Assembly: GCA_039586035.1 (NCBI GenBank)
Contig: JBDHLD010000017.1
Span: 1 to 64,000, forward strand
Direction of reading: 5' to 3'
Origin: JBDHHQ01 sp039586035
Lineage (GTDB): Bacteria; Gemmatimonadota; Gemmatimonadetes; Longimicrobiales; Gaopeijiaceae
Length of the DNA stretch: 64,000 bases
This document shows positions 18,614 to 28,410 of the stretch, one piece after another. Below the pieces are notes generated by a model. The model was not told where the DNA came from, did no database searches, and saw only the letters and a program-made list of their open reading frames with translations. The stretch's first letter is position 1; every line of letters begins with the position of its first letter. A program made the translations under genes and the position numbers.

Positions 18614-19507
18614 TCAAGGAGCCCGCTCGTCCGATCCTGACGCGCGCGTCCCGGGTTCGGCCACGCGCACGTCCAAGGGCGCCATTTCCAGCGCCGTGGT
18701 CACGTTCGCGCTGAAAGTGAAGCCTCCACTCTCGAGGGCGGTCCGGCATCTCTTCATCGCCTCGGTCCGCACGGCGTCGAGCGACGTAGACGCGTCGAAC
18801 GTGTCGACCCAGAGACGCACCTCCAGCTCGACGTACCCCGGCGTGAATCCGGCCATCTCTACCTTGAGCGGCGGGCTCGCCAGGACGCCTGGAGTGGTCC
18901 TGGCAACTTCCAGGAGCGTCGCCATGGCCGACTCCGGATCGTCCCCGTAGTCGATCCCCACGGTGAAGCTGCCCCGGCGCAGGCCGTCGCGGGTGAAGTT
19001 GTGGAGAGGGTTGCGGAAGATCTCGGCGCTGGGGATGAAGATGTCGCACCCGTCTGCCGTGCGGATGTGCACGTGCCGCAGCTCGATGGCCCTCACCACG
19101 CCCCGCAGCCCGGAGCTCTCGATCACGTCTCCCACGTCGAACGACCGACTGAACGCCAACAGCACCCCCGCCAGCAGATTCTCGCCGATGTCCCGAAACG
19201 CGAATCCGAGGACCACGGCCATGAGACCGCCGGTCGCCAGCAGACTCGTGGCCAGAGCGGTCAGCCCCCACACGTGCATCGCGAGAACGAGACCGAGCAG
19301 CCCCACGAGCCACCGCACGAGACGGCCAGCGGCCCTGGCGTAGCGGGAGGTGGCGTCGGCTCGACCCAACACTCGATGGACCGTCGCCCCGAGCACCCGT
19401 CCGATCAAAACCACCGCGACCAGCACCATCACACCGGCGATGATGCGTGGCGTCCAGGCGACCAGGACGCTCCACTCGTCGTTCAGGGCCTCCCAAAATG
19501 CGTCCAT
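18614..19507 (-). CDS. Small-conductance mechanosensitive channel family protein
   Basis: A 297-residue membrane protein of the MscS family, which releases solutes at hypo-osmotic shock. It has two or three N-terminal hydrophobic helices, the pore helix GLMAVVLGFAFRDIGENLLA with its Gly/Ala pattern, the beta domain (SFDVGDVIESSGLRGVVRAI, PSAEIFRNPLHN) and a C-terminal alpha/beta domain (GFTPGYVELEVRLWV). ATG at 19507 starts three bases after the stop of the SLC12-type transporter gene, so the two form an operon. Pairing a channel with a chloride/cation cotransporter-like protein fits a role in osmotic or ion balance. Confidence 0.9.
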   Translation of the reverse strand: MDAFWEALNDEWSVLVAWTPRIIAGVMVLVAVVLIGRVLGATVHRVLGRADATSRYARAAGRLVRWLVGLLGLVLAMHVWGLTALATSLLATGGLMAVVLGFAFRDIGENLLAGVLLAFSRSFDVGDVIESSGLRGVVRAIELRHVHIRTADGCDIFIPSAEIFRNPLHNFTRDGLRRGSFTVGIDYGDDPESAMATLLEVARTTPGVLASPPLKVEMAGFTPGYVELEVRLWVDTFDASTSLDAVRTEAMKRCRTALESGGFTFSANVTTALEMAPLDVRVAEPGTRASGSDERAP

Positions 19508-19510
19508 TCC

Positions 19511-21730
19511 TCACTCCATCCCGATGTCCTCGCGGGCACACACCCATAGCACCTCGGGAAGGGAGGGGCACTTCCTGAGGATCCCGGGATCTTGGTGCCG
19601 CAGTCGTTCCCCGCCGAGCCCGAGCAGCACCAGATCCGCTTCACCGGACTTGGCCTCCACCAGCCGATCGAAATCGATCTCGTGGGAGGTGGGGATGATC
19701 TGAATGTTCTTCTCCGTGACCGGGATCCGCCCGGTCGTGATCATCTCTCGCAAGGTCCGGGCTCGTTCCTCCACCTTGCTCTCGTAGGCCGCGAAGATGG
19801 TGAGCTCGGCCCGCCGCCACTCCGGATGGCCCAGCAGGATGTACGCGAGCAGGATCATGAGGGTGGCGTTTCGCTCGTCATGGGCCGTCAGCCATACGTG
19901 GACCGTTCTCCGGTCGCCGAAGTGACGGTCGCCGTGCCTCAGCACCAGGCCATTCATGTGATAGATCCAGGCCAGCTCGAGTCCTTCGGCGACCTCGGCG
20001 ACGACCTCGTCTCCGTCGTGGGACGAGAACTCGAAGAGCGCGGTGTTGTTCTCCATACCGCTCACGCCGGGGAGCTGCAGCGCCTGGGCGAGGGCCGAGC
20101 GCATGGACGGGCTGATGATCGTGTCGACGTAGACCGTGCTCTCGGCCTGTTCGGTCTGTTCGATCAGCCGCTCCAGCACGCGGAGGCTCTCGTGGTAGCT
20201 CTCTTCGTCGAGCATCCCGTGGATGTAGTGAAGGTAGGTGCCGACGCCGTATCGCTGGCTCAGCCACGTGAGTAGCCGGCGGCCGGCCGATCGCTCGAAC
20301 GTCCGATCCGAGATCATGATCAGGCTGGGGCGCCAGTCCTCCCGGGGCATCTTCTGCAACCGCACCTGCAGCCATCGCGTCAGCTGGGTCATCACGCCCG
20401 AGAAGATCGTCGAGAGGTCGTTGGCGTGCCCCGCGCTCCGCTCGATCGTCACGTAGAGTCCCGCGATGATCAACAAGGCGATCAGGGCGAAGAGCGGATC
20501 CATCTGGAACATCAGGAACAGGCAGACCAGAGCGCCGAGCAGGCTGAGGTACCATTTGGACCTGAAGCTCGGCCGGTAGCTGGGCCGCGCCGAGAAGTGC
20601 TCCAGGAAGCTGATGGCGCAGAGGGCACCGTACGTGACCATGAAGAACATGGAGATGATCCGGGCCACGAGATCGACATTGCCGAACACGGCAACGACGA
20701 AGGCGATCGCTGCGGTCACGATCGTGGCGTTCCGTGGCTCGTTCGTCGTCCCGACCCCCTTGGCAAGCCGGTCCGTGACGCTCTGAGCGGCGATGATCCG
20801 GTCGTGCGCGAGGGCCTGAAGCGTGCGCGGAGCCACCAGGATGGAGCCGATGGCGGACGAGAGCGTGGCCGCCGCGAGGCCGATGGGAATGATCGGGCCC
20901 CAGACGGCGATCTGGCCCATGACCAGCTGATCCGTGACGAGCATCTCCTGGCTCGCCGACATATCGAGCTTGAGGACGATGAGCACGTAGACGATGAGCC
21001 CCCCCACCGTCGCCGAAAGGACGCCGAGCGGGATCGACCTCCGGGGATTCGCCAAATCGCCGGAGAGCCCGACCCCGGCCGTCATGCCGGTGAACGCCGG
21101 GAAGATGATGGCGAAGACGTAGATCAGTGGGTCGGGCTCGAAGCTGGCACCCAGCGTTGCCGTGACGTCGATACCGGCGGGAGCCTCCCCGAGAAAGAAC
21201 AGAGCCAGCGACACCGCGAGCGTCGCCGCGACGACGTAGAGGGCGGTGACCCCCAGCGCGGCGCCCCGGGTCAACATGAGCGCCAGGAGCGCCGCGATGC
21301 CCGGGAGCGACACGAGGCGGGTGTCGAAGGGAATCCCCAGCCAGCCGAACAGCGGCCCGAACGCTTCCGCGAAGGCGATCATGTAGAACGCCACGGAGAT
21401 CGCCTGTGACAGGAACAGGGCGATGCCGATCGTACCGCCGATGGTGGTTCCGAAAGAGCGGGAGATGATGAAATACTCGCCGCCTCCTTCCACCCGCCGG
21501 TTCGTGGCAATCTCGGCGATGGCCAGGGCGGTGGGGATCGTGACGAGATGCCCCAGCAGGATGATGACGATGGTGCCGGCCACACCCACGTGTCCCACGG
21601 CGTACCCGAACCGCAGGAACATGATGGCGCCGAGGATCGTGCTGATGCTGGCCAGGAAGACGGGGGCCGTGCCGAATCCGTGGCCCTGGGGGGATTGGCC
21701 CTCCTGAAAGGCCGCGGTCGATTCGGTCAG
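19511..21730 (-). CDS. SLC12-type (cation-chloride cotransporter-like) permease with cytosolic domain, apparent CTG start
   Basis: A 739-residue transporter of the APC superfamily close to eukaryotic-like cation-chloride cotransporters. Helix 1 is FGTAPVFLASISTILGAIMF; about twelve helices reach roughly residue 430. A soluble C-terminal half follows (SLIMISDRTFERSAGRRLL ... ADLVLLGLGGERLR), as in SLC12 relatives. The first in-frame ATG (21622) would cut helix 1 in half. Upstream the frame stays open to a stop near 21800 with no ATG, GTG or TTG, but CTG at 21730 is preceded by GAGGGTGAG, so CTG is taken as the start. Alternatives are a sequencing error or another non-standard start. It is first in an operon with the MscS-like gene. 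Confidence 0.85.
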   Translation of the reverse strand: MTESTAAFQEGQSPQGHGFGTAPVFLASISTILGAIMFLRFGYAVGHVGVAGTIVIILLGHLVTIPTALAIAEIATNRRVEGGGEYFIISRSFGTTIGGTIGIALFLSQAISVAFYMIAFAEAFGPLFGWLGIPFDTRLVSLPGIAALLALMLTRGAALGVTALYVVAATLAVSLALFFLGEAPAGIDVTATLGASFEPDPLIYVFAIIFPAFTGMTAGVGLSGDLANPRRSIPLGVLSATVGGLIVYVLIVLKLDMSASQEMLVTDQLVMGQIAVWGPIIPIGLAAATLSSAIGSILVAPRTLQALAHDRIIAAQSVTDRLAKGVGTTNEPRNATIVTAAIAFVVAVFGNVDLVARIISMFFMVTYGALCAISFLEHFSARPSYRPSFRSKWYLSLLGALVCLFLMFQMDPLFALIALLIIAGLYVTIERSAGHANDLSTIFSGVMTQLTRWLQVRLQKMPREDWRPSLIMISDRTFERSAGRRLLTWLSQRYGVGTYLHYIHGMLDEESYHESLRVLERLIEQTEQAESTVYVDTIISPSMRSALAQALQLPGVSGMENNTALFEFSSHDGDEVVAEVAEGLELAWIYHMNGLVLRHGDRHFGDRRTVHVWLTAHDERNATLMILLAYILLGHPEWRRAELTIFAAYESKVEERARTLREMITTGRIPVTEKNIQIIPTSHEIDFDRLVEAKSGEADLVLLGLGGERLRHQDPGILRKCPSLPEVLWVCAREDIGME

Positions 21731-21938
21731 ATTCTCACCCTCGTGACTTGAGCCGGTAGCATGGAGCGGGCCCCGGGCTCGACCATGGCGAAGTGCTCAA
21801 TCTCCGCCCGGGACCGAGATACCGCCAGTCGCCTCTGCCACCCGCCCAGGCCGTCGTCCGCACGGTTCCTCCCCCCTCACTCGCCGCGCGTGCGCCCGGA
21901 CCGCCACGCAACGAGGCTCGGTCGGACACCCAACGACG

Positions 21939-21965
21939 AAGGCGGGCCCGGGTGGGGCCCGCCTT
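21939..21965 (-). terminator. Strong hairpin behind the 187-residue membrane protein gene
   Basis: GGCGGGCCC (21941-21949) and GGGCCCGCC (21955-21963) form a perfect 9-bp stem with a 5-base loop, extended by flanking A-T pairs. Read on the minus strand it lies 33 bases past the stop at 21998 and is followed by TTCGTCGTT, only loosely U-rich. It would insulate the downstream SLC12 operon from read-through. Confidence 0.55.
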
Positions 21966-21997
21966 CAGGTCAATCTTGCCCGACCTGCCACCGCGAC

Positions 21998-22561
21998 TCA
22001 GCCGCTGGGGGCCGTTCCCATGAGGCCGTCGAGCCACATCCAGAACTTGACGAGCACACCGTCCAGTGTCTGGAGCCATGCCCCGGTGGCCACCCAGCGC
22101 ACCAGCGCGAGAGGCGTCCAGGAGATCAGGCCGAGCACCGACAGGAGGATCCACCACACGAACGCGGCCCACAACGCCTCCTTCAGCAGCCGGTCGCCGT
22201 GGATCTTCGGTCGCGCCGTGGTCGTGCCCGGAGGTGGAGTCGGTCCCGTCTGCGGCTTCAGGACGGAGGCGTACGCCATCTCGAACCCGCGCTTGTAGAA
22301 GTTGATGGCCTCCTTCAGACCCTCACCCGCGGGCTCGAGGCTCCCACCCGTCATGTTCGCGTATACGAGAGACAGGCTGAATCCCACCATCTCCCGCACG
22401 AGTCGCGGCAGCCAGAAGACGAAGCCCACGACGCCCCATACGAGCATGAGCGAACCCAGGACTACCCAGGTCAGGATCTTGAACGCCTGGCCGATGGGGG
22501 TCTCGTCTTCGATCTCGGCCGACGGACTGTAGACCTCGGTTTCGTAACGCACGTGACTCAC
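21998..22561 (-). CDS. Multi-helix membrane protein of unknown function
   Basis: A 187-residue protein that is not recognised. It has a charged N-terminus (VRYETEVYSPSAEIEDETP), hydrophobic helices around ILTWVVLGSLMLVWGVVGFV, WAAFVWWILLSVLGLISWTP and VATGAWLQTLDGVLVKFWMW, and a Pro/Thr-rich loop (TGPTPPPGTTTARP) in the middle. No signal peptide or catalytic motif is seen. It is divergent from the SDR gene and followed by a strong hairpin terminator, so it looks like a single-gene unit. Confidence 0.7.
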   Translation of the reverse strand: MSHVRYETEVYSPSAEIEDETPIGQAFKILTWVVLGSLMLVWGVVGFVFWLPRLVREMVGFSLSLVYANMTGGSLEPAGEGLKEAINFYKRGFEMAYASVLKPQTGPTPPPGTTTARPKIHGDRLLKEALWAAFVWWILLSVLGLISWTPLALVRWVATGAWLQTLDGVLVKFWMWLDGLMGTAPSG

Positions 22562-22922
22562 TCCTCAGCGACTGCCAAGACAAGCGAGCGACCGCCACGC
22601 ACGGTCCTGCGGGCGGAGGGCTCGCACCACTCATTATCGGGAAACATATGGCGGGTGAGCAAGGTTGTTGGCATCCCCCTGCCGTTTTTTCTGGTCTCGC
22701 AGCCCCGCCGAGCGTCTCCAGACCTGTAAATCCCTGCACGATCCGTGCCCCCGGGGCGACGTTTTCGGGGTTTGCTCGGGGGCCTCACCCTTTCGCCCCA
22801 CTCCGAGCCGCGTCTCGCCCCTCCGCTCCGATCGGTCGACCACATGGAGAGAGGTCCAGCGCGTCCTGTCGGGGCTCTCCCGGGATCGCGCTCGTCGCAC
22901 CAAGGCAGCGGTCCGAGGGAGG
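22562..22922. other. Intergenic region between divergent membrane protein and SDR genes
   Basis: A 361-base spacer with no credible gene. It contains an AT-rich island around 22633-22690, including GGAAACATATG and a CCGTTTTTTC run that stand out from the GC-rich surroundings. The island probably holds promoters for one or both divergent genes; a possible minus-strand promoter is listed separately. Confidence 0.5.
22633..22662 (-). promoter_or_regulatory. Possible sigma-70-like promoter for the 187-residue membrane protein
   Basis: On the minus strand TTGCTC (22662-22657) and GATAAT (22638-22633) are separated by 18 bases in an AT-rich patch. Transcription from here would give a leader of about 65 bases before ATG at 22561. 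Placement is by eye only. Confidence 0.35.
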
Positions 22923-23903
22923 ATGATTCTCGTCGTCGGCGCCACCGGTCAGCTCGGCACCGCCGTGTGCACACGGCTGGCCTCCGAAGGCTATCAGGTA
23001 AGGGCATTGGTGCGTCCCGGATCCAGATATCAGCATCTGGGGCGGCTCGGGGTAGAGCTCATCCTGGGCGACCTGCTCGATACCGACAGCGTTCGCTCCG
23101 CCTGCCGCGACGTCGACGCGGTGGTCGCCACCGCCAACGCGAGGCTTCCCCGGCGACGGGGCACCAGCTTCGACGCGGTGGAGGGTGACGGATACTTCAA
23201 CCTCCTGCGCGTGTGCCGCAGGCTGCAGATCGAGCGGTTCGTGTTCGTGTCGGCCCCTGTCACGCCCTACGACGACCTGGTTCCTACGTTTCGTTACAAG
23301 CGGCTGAACGAACAGAGGCTCCAGCAGAGTGGCCTGCCCTACACCATCGTCCGCACCGCACCGTTCATGGACGAGTGGCTGGCGCTGCTCGGATCGGGTC
23401 TGCCGCTCCGCGGCGTGGAGACCCACAGCCTTCGGCGCGGCTACTGGCTCTCCTCCCTGTACATGGCCGTGGTCGGCCGACTCATGGACGTCTTTGGGGT
23501 AGCGCTCGTGCCGGGTCACGGTTGGACACGCCATTCTTTCGTGGCCGTCGACGACGTGGCCCGGTATCTGGCCGAGGCCCTGTTCCGACCCGACGCGGCG
23601 GATCGCGTTCTCAACCTCGGCGGACCGGAGATCCTGACCTGGAACGAAGCCGTGGACGCCTGCGGTCGGGCGCTCGGGCGCACCATCCGGAAGATCCACG
23701 TGCCGGCATTCCTCTTTCGGCTGCAGCAGGTGGCACTCTCCCGCCTGGCTCCCGCCGCGTCCAACCTCATGGGACTCTCCTGGGTCCACGCGGAGTGGGC
23801 CACGCTCTACCAGCCCGTGGAGGCCCGGGCCGTCCTCGACACCACGACGCTCACCACCGTCGAACAGTTCGTCCGGACGAAGGCGGCTCTGGAAGGCCGT
23901 TGA
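22923..23903 (+). CDS. NmrA-like atypical SDR, NAD(P)-binding protein
   Basis: A 326-residue Rossmann-fold protein. The nucleotide-binding motif GATGQLG is at residues 7-13. It continues with ALVRPGSR and ILGDLLDTDSV, the pattern of NmrA-like and quinone-oxidoreductase-like atypical short-chain dehydrogenases. The usual YxxxK catalytic pair is represented by FRYKRLNEQRLQQSGLPYTI, where Tyr and Lys are adjacent, so activity may differ. Later hydrophobic stretches may give membrane contact. ATG at 22923 sits just after GAGGGAGG. It is convergent with hutI, with a single base between the two stop codons. The substrate is unknown. Confidence 0.88.
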   Translation: MILVVGATGQLGTAVCTRLASEGYQVRALVRPGSRYQHLGRLGVELILGDLLDTDSVRSACRDVDAVVATANARLPRRRGTSFDAVEGDGYFNLLRVCRRLQIERFVFVSAPVTPYDDLVPTFRYKRLNEQRLQQSGLPYTIVRTAPFMDEWLALLGSGLPLRGVETHSLRRGYWLSSLYMAVVGRLMDVFGVALVPGHGWTRHSFVAVDDVARYLAEALFRPDAADRVLNLGGPEILTWNEAVDACGRALGRTIRKIHVPAFLFRLQQVALSRLAPAASNLMGLSWVHAEWATLYQPVEARAVLDTTTLTTVEQFVRTKAALEGR

Positions 23904-23904
23904 G

Positions 23905-25137
23905 CTAGGAGACGGATCGAACCACCGTTCCGCTCTTCACGACCGCGAGCAGCGGGTTGCGGCCCATCCAGTAGCTCAGCTCTCCGGGATGCCGGATGTC
24001 CCAGACCGCCAGGTCTGCGCGAGCGCCGACTTCGAGCACGCCCACCTCCCCAGCCATTCCCAGCGCACGGGCGGCGTTCCTGGTGACACCCGCCAGCGCC
24101 TCCTCGGGGGTCAGGCGGAAGAGAATGCAGGCCATGTTCAGGGCCAGCAGCAGCGACGTGAGTGGCGAGCTGCCCGGGTTGGCGTCGGTGGCGATCGCCA
24201 TGGGCACCCCCGCCCGCCGGAAGGCCGCCACGGGCGGGCGCCGCTCTTCGCCCAGGAAGTAGTAGGCGCCGGGAAGGAGCACGGCCACGGTTCCGGCACG
24301 GGCCATGGCCCGGACACCGTCGGTGGACGTGTACTCCAGGTGGTCGGCCGACCAGGCGCCCAGGCTCGCCGCCAGAGCCGCCCCTCCTGAATCGCCGAGC
24401 TGGTCCGCGTGGAGGCGGAGGCCGAGGCCGTGCCCGCGGGCGGCCTGCAACACACGAGCGCATTCCTTCGGGGAGAAGGCGATGCCCTCGCAGAAGGCGT
24501 CCACGGCATCGGCCAGGCCTTCATGGACGCCGCGGGGGATCATCTCCTCGACCACCAGATCCACGTACGCGTCTCGCCGACCCAGGAACTCGTCCGGGAG
24601 CGCATGGGCAGCCAGAAGGGTGGTTTGCACCGTCACCGGCCGTTCGAGGCCCAGCCGTCGGGCCACACGCAGCATCTTGATCTCGGCCTCGGTCTCGAGG
24701 CCGTAGCCGGACTTGATCTCGACGGTCGTGACCCCTTCGGCGAGTAGCCTGTCCAGGCGCTGCGAGGCGGTGTCGTACAAGACCTCCTCGTCCGCCGCCC
24801 GGGTCGCGCGCACCGTGGACAAGATGCCGCCTCCCGCTCGCGCGATGTCCTCGTAGGAGGCCCCTTCCAGGCGGGCCTCGAACTCGTCGGACCGGTCGCC
24901 CCCAAAAACCAGGTGCGTGTGACAGTCCACGAGTCCGGGGGTGATCCAGGCGCCCTCCATGTCGTGGACCACTCCAGCCGTGTCCGGATCACCGGGCATG
25001 TCTTCCCTGGGTCCCAGCCACGTCACGCGGCCGTCGTTCGTCGCCAGCGCTCCGTTCCGGATCGCCCCATAGGGCTCACCGTTGACGGACATGGTGGCCA
25101 GGTTCGCGTTCAGCCAGACAGCATCCCAGCGAGCCAT
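23905..25137 (-). CDS. hutI: Imidazolonepropionase
   Basis: Third step of histidine breakdown: hydrolyses 4-imidazolone-5-propionate to N-formimino-glutamate. The 410-residue amidohydrolase has the metal motif HxH in GLVDCHTHLVFGG, EIKSGYGLETEAEIKM in the middle, LRLHADQLGDSGG, a conserved histidine in SADHLEYTS, and the final metal ligand Asp in IATDANPGSSP. ATG at 25137 is the start; the ribosome site is modest. hutH and hutU lie 1.6 kb upstream on the same strand, separated by an opposite-strand methyltransferase gene, so hutI needs its own promoter. HutG or HutF for the last step is not in the window. Confidence 0.95.
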   Translation of the reverse strand: MARWDAVWLNANLATMSVNGEPYGAIRNGALATNDGRVTWLGPREDMPGDPDTAGVVHDMEGAWITPGLVDCHTHLVFGGDRSDEFEARLEGASYEDIARAGGGILSTVRATRAADEEVLYDTASQRLDRLLAEGVTTVEIKSGYGLETEAEIKMLRVARRLGLERPVTVQTTLLAAHALPDEFLGRRDAYVDLVVEEMIPRGVHEGLADAVDAFCEGIAFSPKECARVLQAARGHGLGLRLHADQLGDSGGAALAASLGAWSADHLEYTSTDGVRAMARAGTVAVLLPGAYYFLGEERRPPVAAFRRAGVPMAIATDANPGSSPLTSLLLALNMACILFRLTPEEALAGVTRNAARALGMAGEVGVLEVGARADLAVWDIRHPGELSYWMGRNPLLAVVKSGTVVRSVS

Positions 25138-25311
25138 TCCGCCTCCGGTCGGGGTCTTCGCGCGCCGCGCGACGTGGGCCTCGAGCCGCGCAATCTAGTC
25201 GAGTGGTGCGGGGGTCCGGTAGCCGCCCGTGCGACTTGCGTTGGCGCGAAGCGATCGCATACGTGGATGCACGCGTGGTCTTGCTTCCCCCCGACACCCC
25301 AGGCGCCTCTC

Positions 25312-26643
25312 ATGCCCGGCATCGTGCAGCAATGGAGCGAGCGTTACTTCGACGGTGAGCTGTCTCCCACCGTGCTCGAGCTACTCGCCCCGCTCGAGGA
25401 CGAACATGCCGACGTTCACCAGTTCGTGGACTGGGAGTGCCAGGCCATGCGGGAGGTCGGCATCGGCGCCAGGGACTTCAGCTGGCTGCTTGCGTGGGAG
25501 CTGAGCCACATCCTGCCGAAGATCCACCCTCGCGCGTGGGATGGCATGGTCCCACCGATCACGCTCAAGGACCGGCACCGGAAGCTGGACGACTACGTGG
25601 GCAATAACCGATGGTATCGGCCCGAAGCGGGCGCAAAGCTGGTGGACCTCGGGTGCGGCTTCCCTCCTCATACGACGGTGGATACGGCGCAGGCGTTTCC
25701 CCACTGCCAAATCGTGGGCGCCGATCCGTCGTTCGGTCAGTACCTCCTGGTGGACGAGCTCGGCGACTACGCGGTTTTCGAGGACGAGGAGAAGGTCCGC
25801 TACTTCCAGGCCGGCATCGTGGACACCGCCCGATGGGAGTCGCTGACGAGAGACCCCGAAGCCACCAAGGCCAGGTTCCGGTCATTGCTCGGCCGCGTCC
25901 TGGCGGATCGTCCCGAGATCCGTGGGACATCGCTCCTCAACGTCGAGGCGGACGGCGTGCGCGTGACCGCCAACCCCATCCTCGAGTACGCCGGCAGCAA
26001 CCTCCGCTTCGTCCAGGTCGGCCTGGATGACCTCGAGTTGGACGGACCGGCAGACCTTATCCGCTGCATGAACGTGTTGATCTACTTCGATCACGCGACG
26101 CGGCTCCGAGCCCTGCGGCGGGCCCACGAGCTTCTCAAAGACGGAGGCATATTCCTGGCGGGCATGAACTGGGCGCTGAGCATCTACTGCCGCTACACGA
26201 CTCACCAGAAGTCCGGCGGCAGCATGGTGCCGCGTGAGTTCGCCTTCGGCGTCGAGAACACGCGGCCACTGGAGCTCGTGTCCTGGTACCGACTCCACCC
26301 CGACGACCAGAACTGCCGGGCGCTGATCGAATGTGTCCGGCTGCTGAGACGCGATCCCGCGTTCATGGCCGAGCTGGACCCGGCGATGGACGCCCTCCAG
26401 GAAAGGAATGCGTTCTGCCCGCGGGGCGAGGATGGCTATCTGACCGGCGTCGATCCGGACACGCCCTCCGAGCACCTCCAAAACGGGTTCAGGAACATGG
26501 TCGAGGAGCTCGACGCCATGGGCCTGCCGGAGAGGGCCGCCGCGAGCCTCCGCCGGTCCGGCCTGCATGCTTGGCGCAACGCCGTCGGACACGTGGCCGT
26601 GGATCCGGCCGGGCTCGAGGCGTTCACCCACGCCTCGAGCTGA
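25312..26643 (+). CDS. CheR-like SAM-dependent methyltransferase
   Basis: A 443-residue cytosolic protein. SAM-binding motif I is KLVDLGCGFPPHTTVD near residue 107, motif II is GADPSFGQY, and DLIRCMNVLIYFDHATRLRA matches the CheR-type 'NVLIYF' stretch, followed by LLKDGGIFLAGM. Roughly 90 helical residues precede the core and 140 follow it. True CheR proteins act on chemoreceptors, and none is seen here, so the target is unknown. The start is uncertain: ATG 25312 is used, while ATG 25267 is in frame and would add 15 residues; neither has a strong ribosome site. It lies between hutI and hutU but on the opposite strand. Confidence 0.75.
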   Translation: MPGIVQQWSERYFDGELSPTVLELLAPLEDEHADVHQFVDWECQAMREVGIGARDFSWLLAWELSHILPKIHPRAWDGMVPPITLKDRHRKLDDYVGNNRWYRPEAGAKLVDLGCGFPPHTTVDTAQAFPHCQIVGADPSFGQYLLVDELGDYAVFEDEEKVRYFQAGIVDTARWESLTRDPEATKARFRSLLGRVLADRPEIRGTSLLNVEADGVRVTANPILEYAGSNLRFVQVGLDDLELDGPADLIRCMNVLIYFDHATRLRALRRAHELLKDGGIFLAGMNWALSIYCRYTTHQKSGGSMVPREFAFGVENTRPLELVSWYRLHPDDQNCRALIECVRLLRRDPAFMAELDPAMDALQERNAFCPRGEDGYLTGVDPDTPSEHLQNGFRNMVEELDAMGLPERAAASLRRSGLHAWRNAVGHVAVDPAGLEAFTHASS

Positions 26644-26743
26644 CGGCGCGGGGTCACTCCGGGATCCGGCAGCCGCGGACCGATCGGCACCGTCGGCCGC
26701 GGCCGCGGACCGGCGCGGGGTCCTCCTGTTGGCCGGCCGCCGC

Positions 26744-28408
<1,665 letters not shown>

Positions 28409-28410
28409 CG

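Noticed and set aside
26644..26743. GCCGCGG repeats between convergent genes as a mobile-element end
   Set aside because: Only short GC-rich repeats; no inverted ends, target duplication or transposase nearby.
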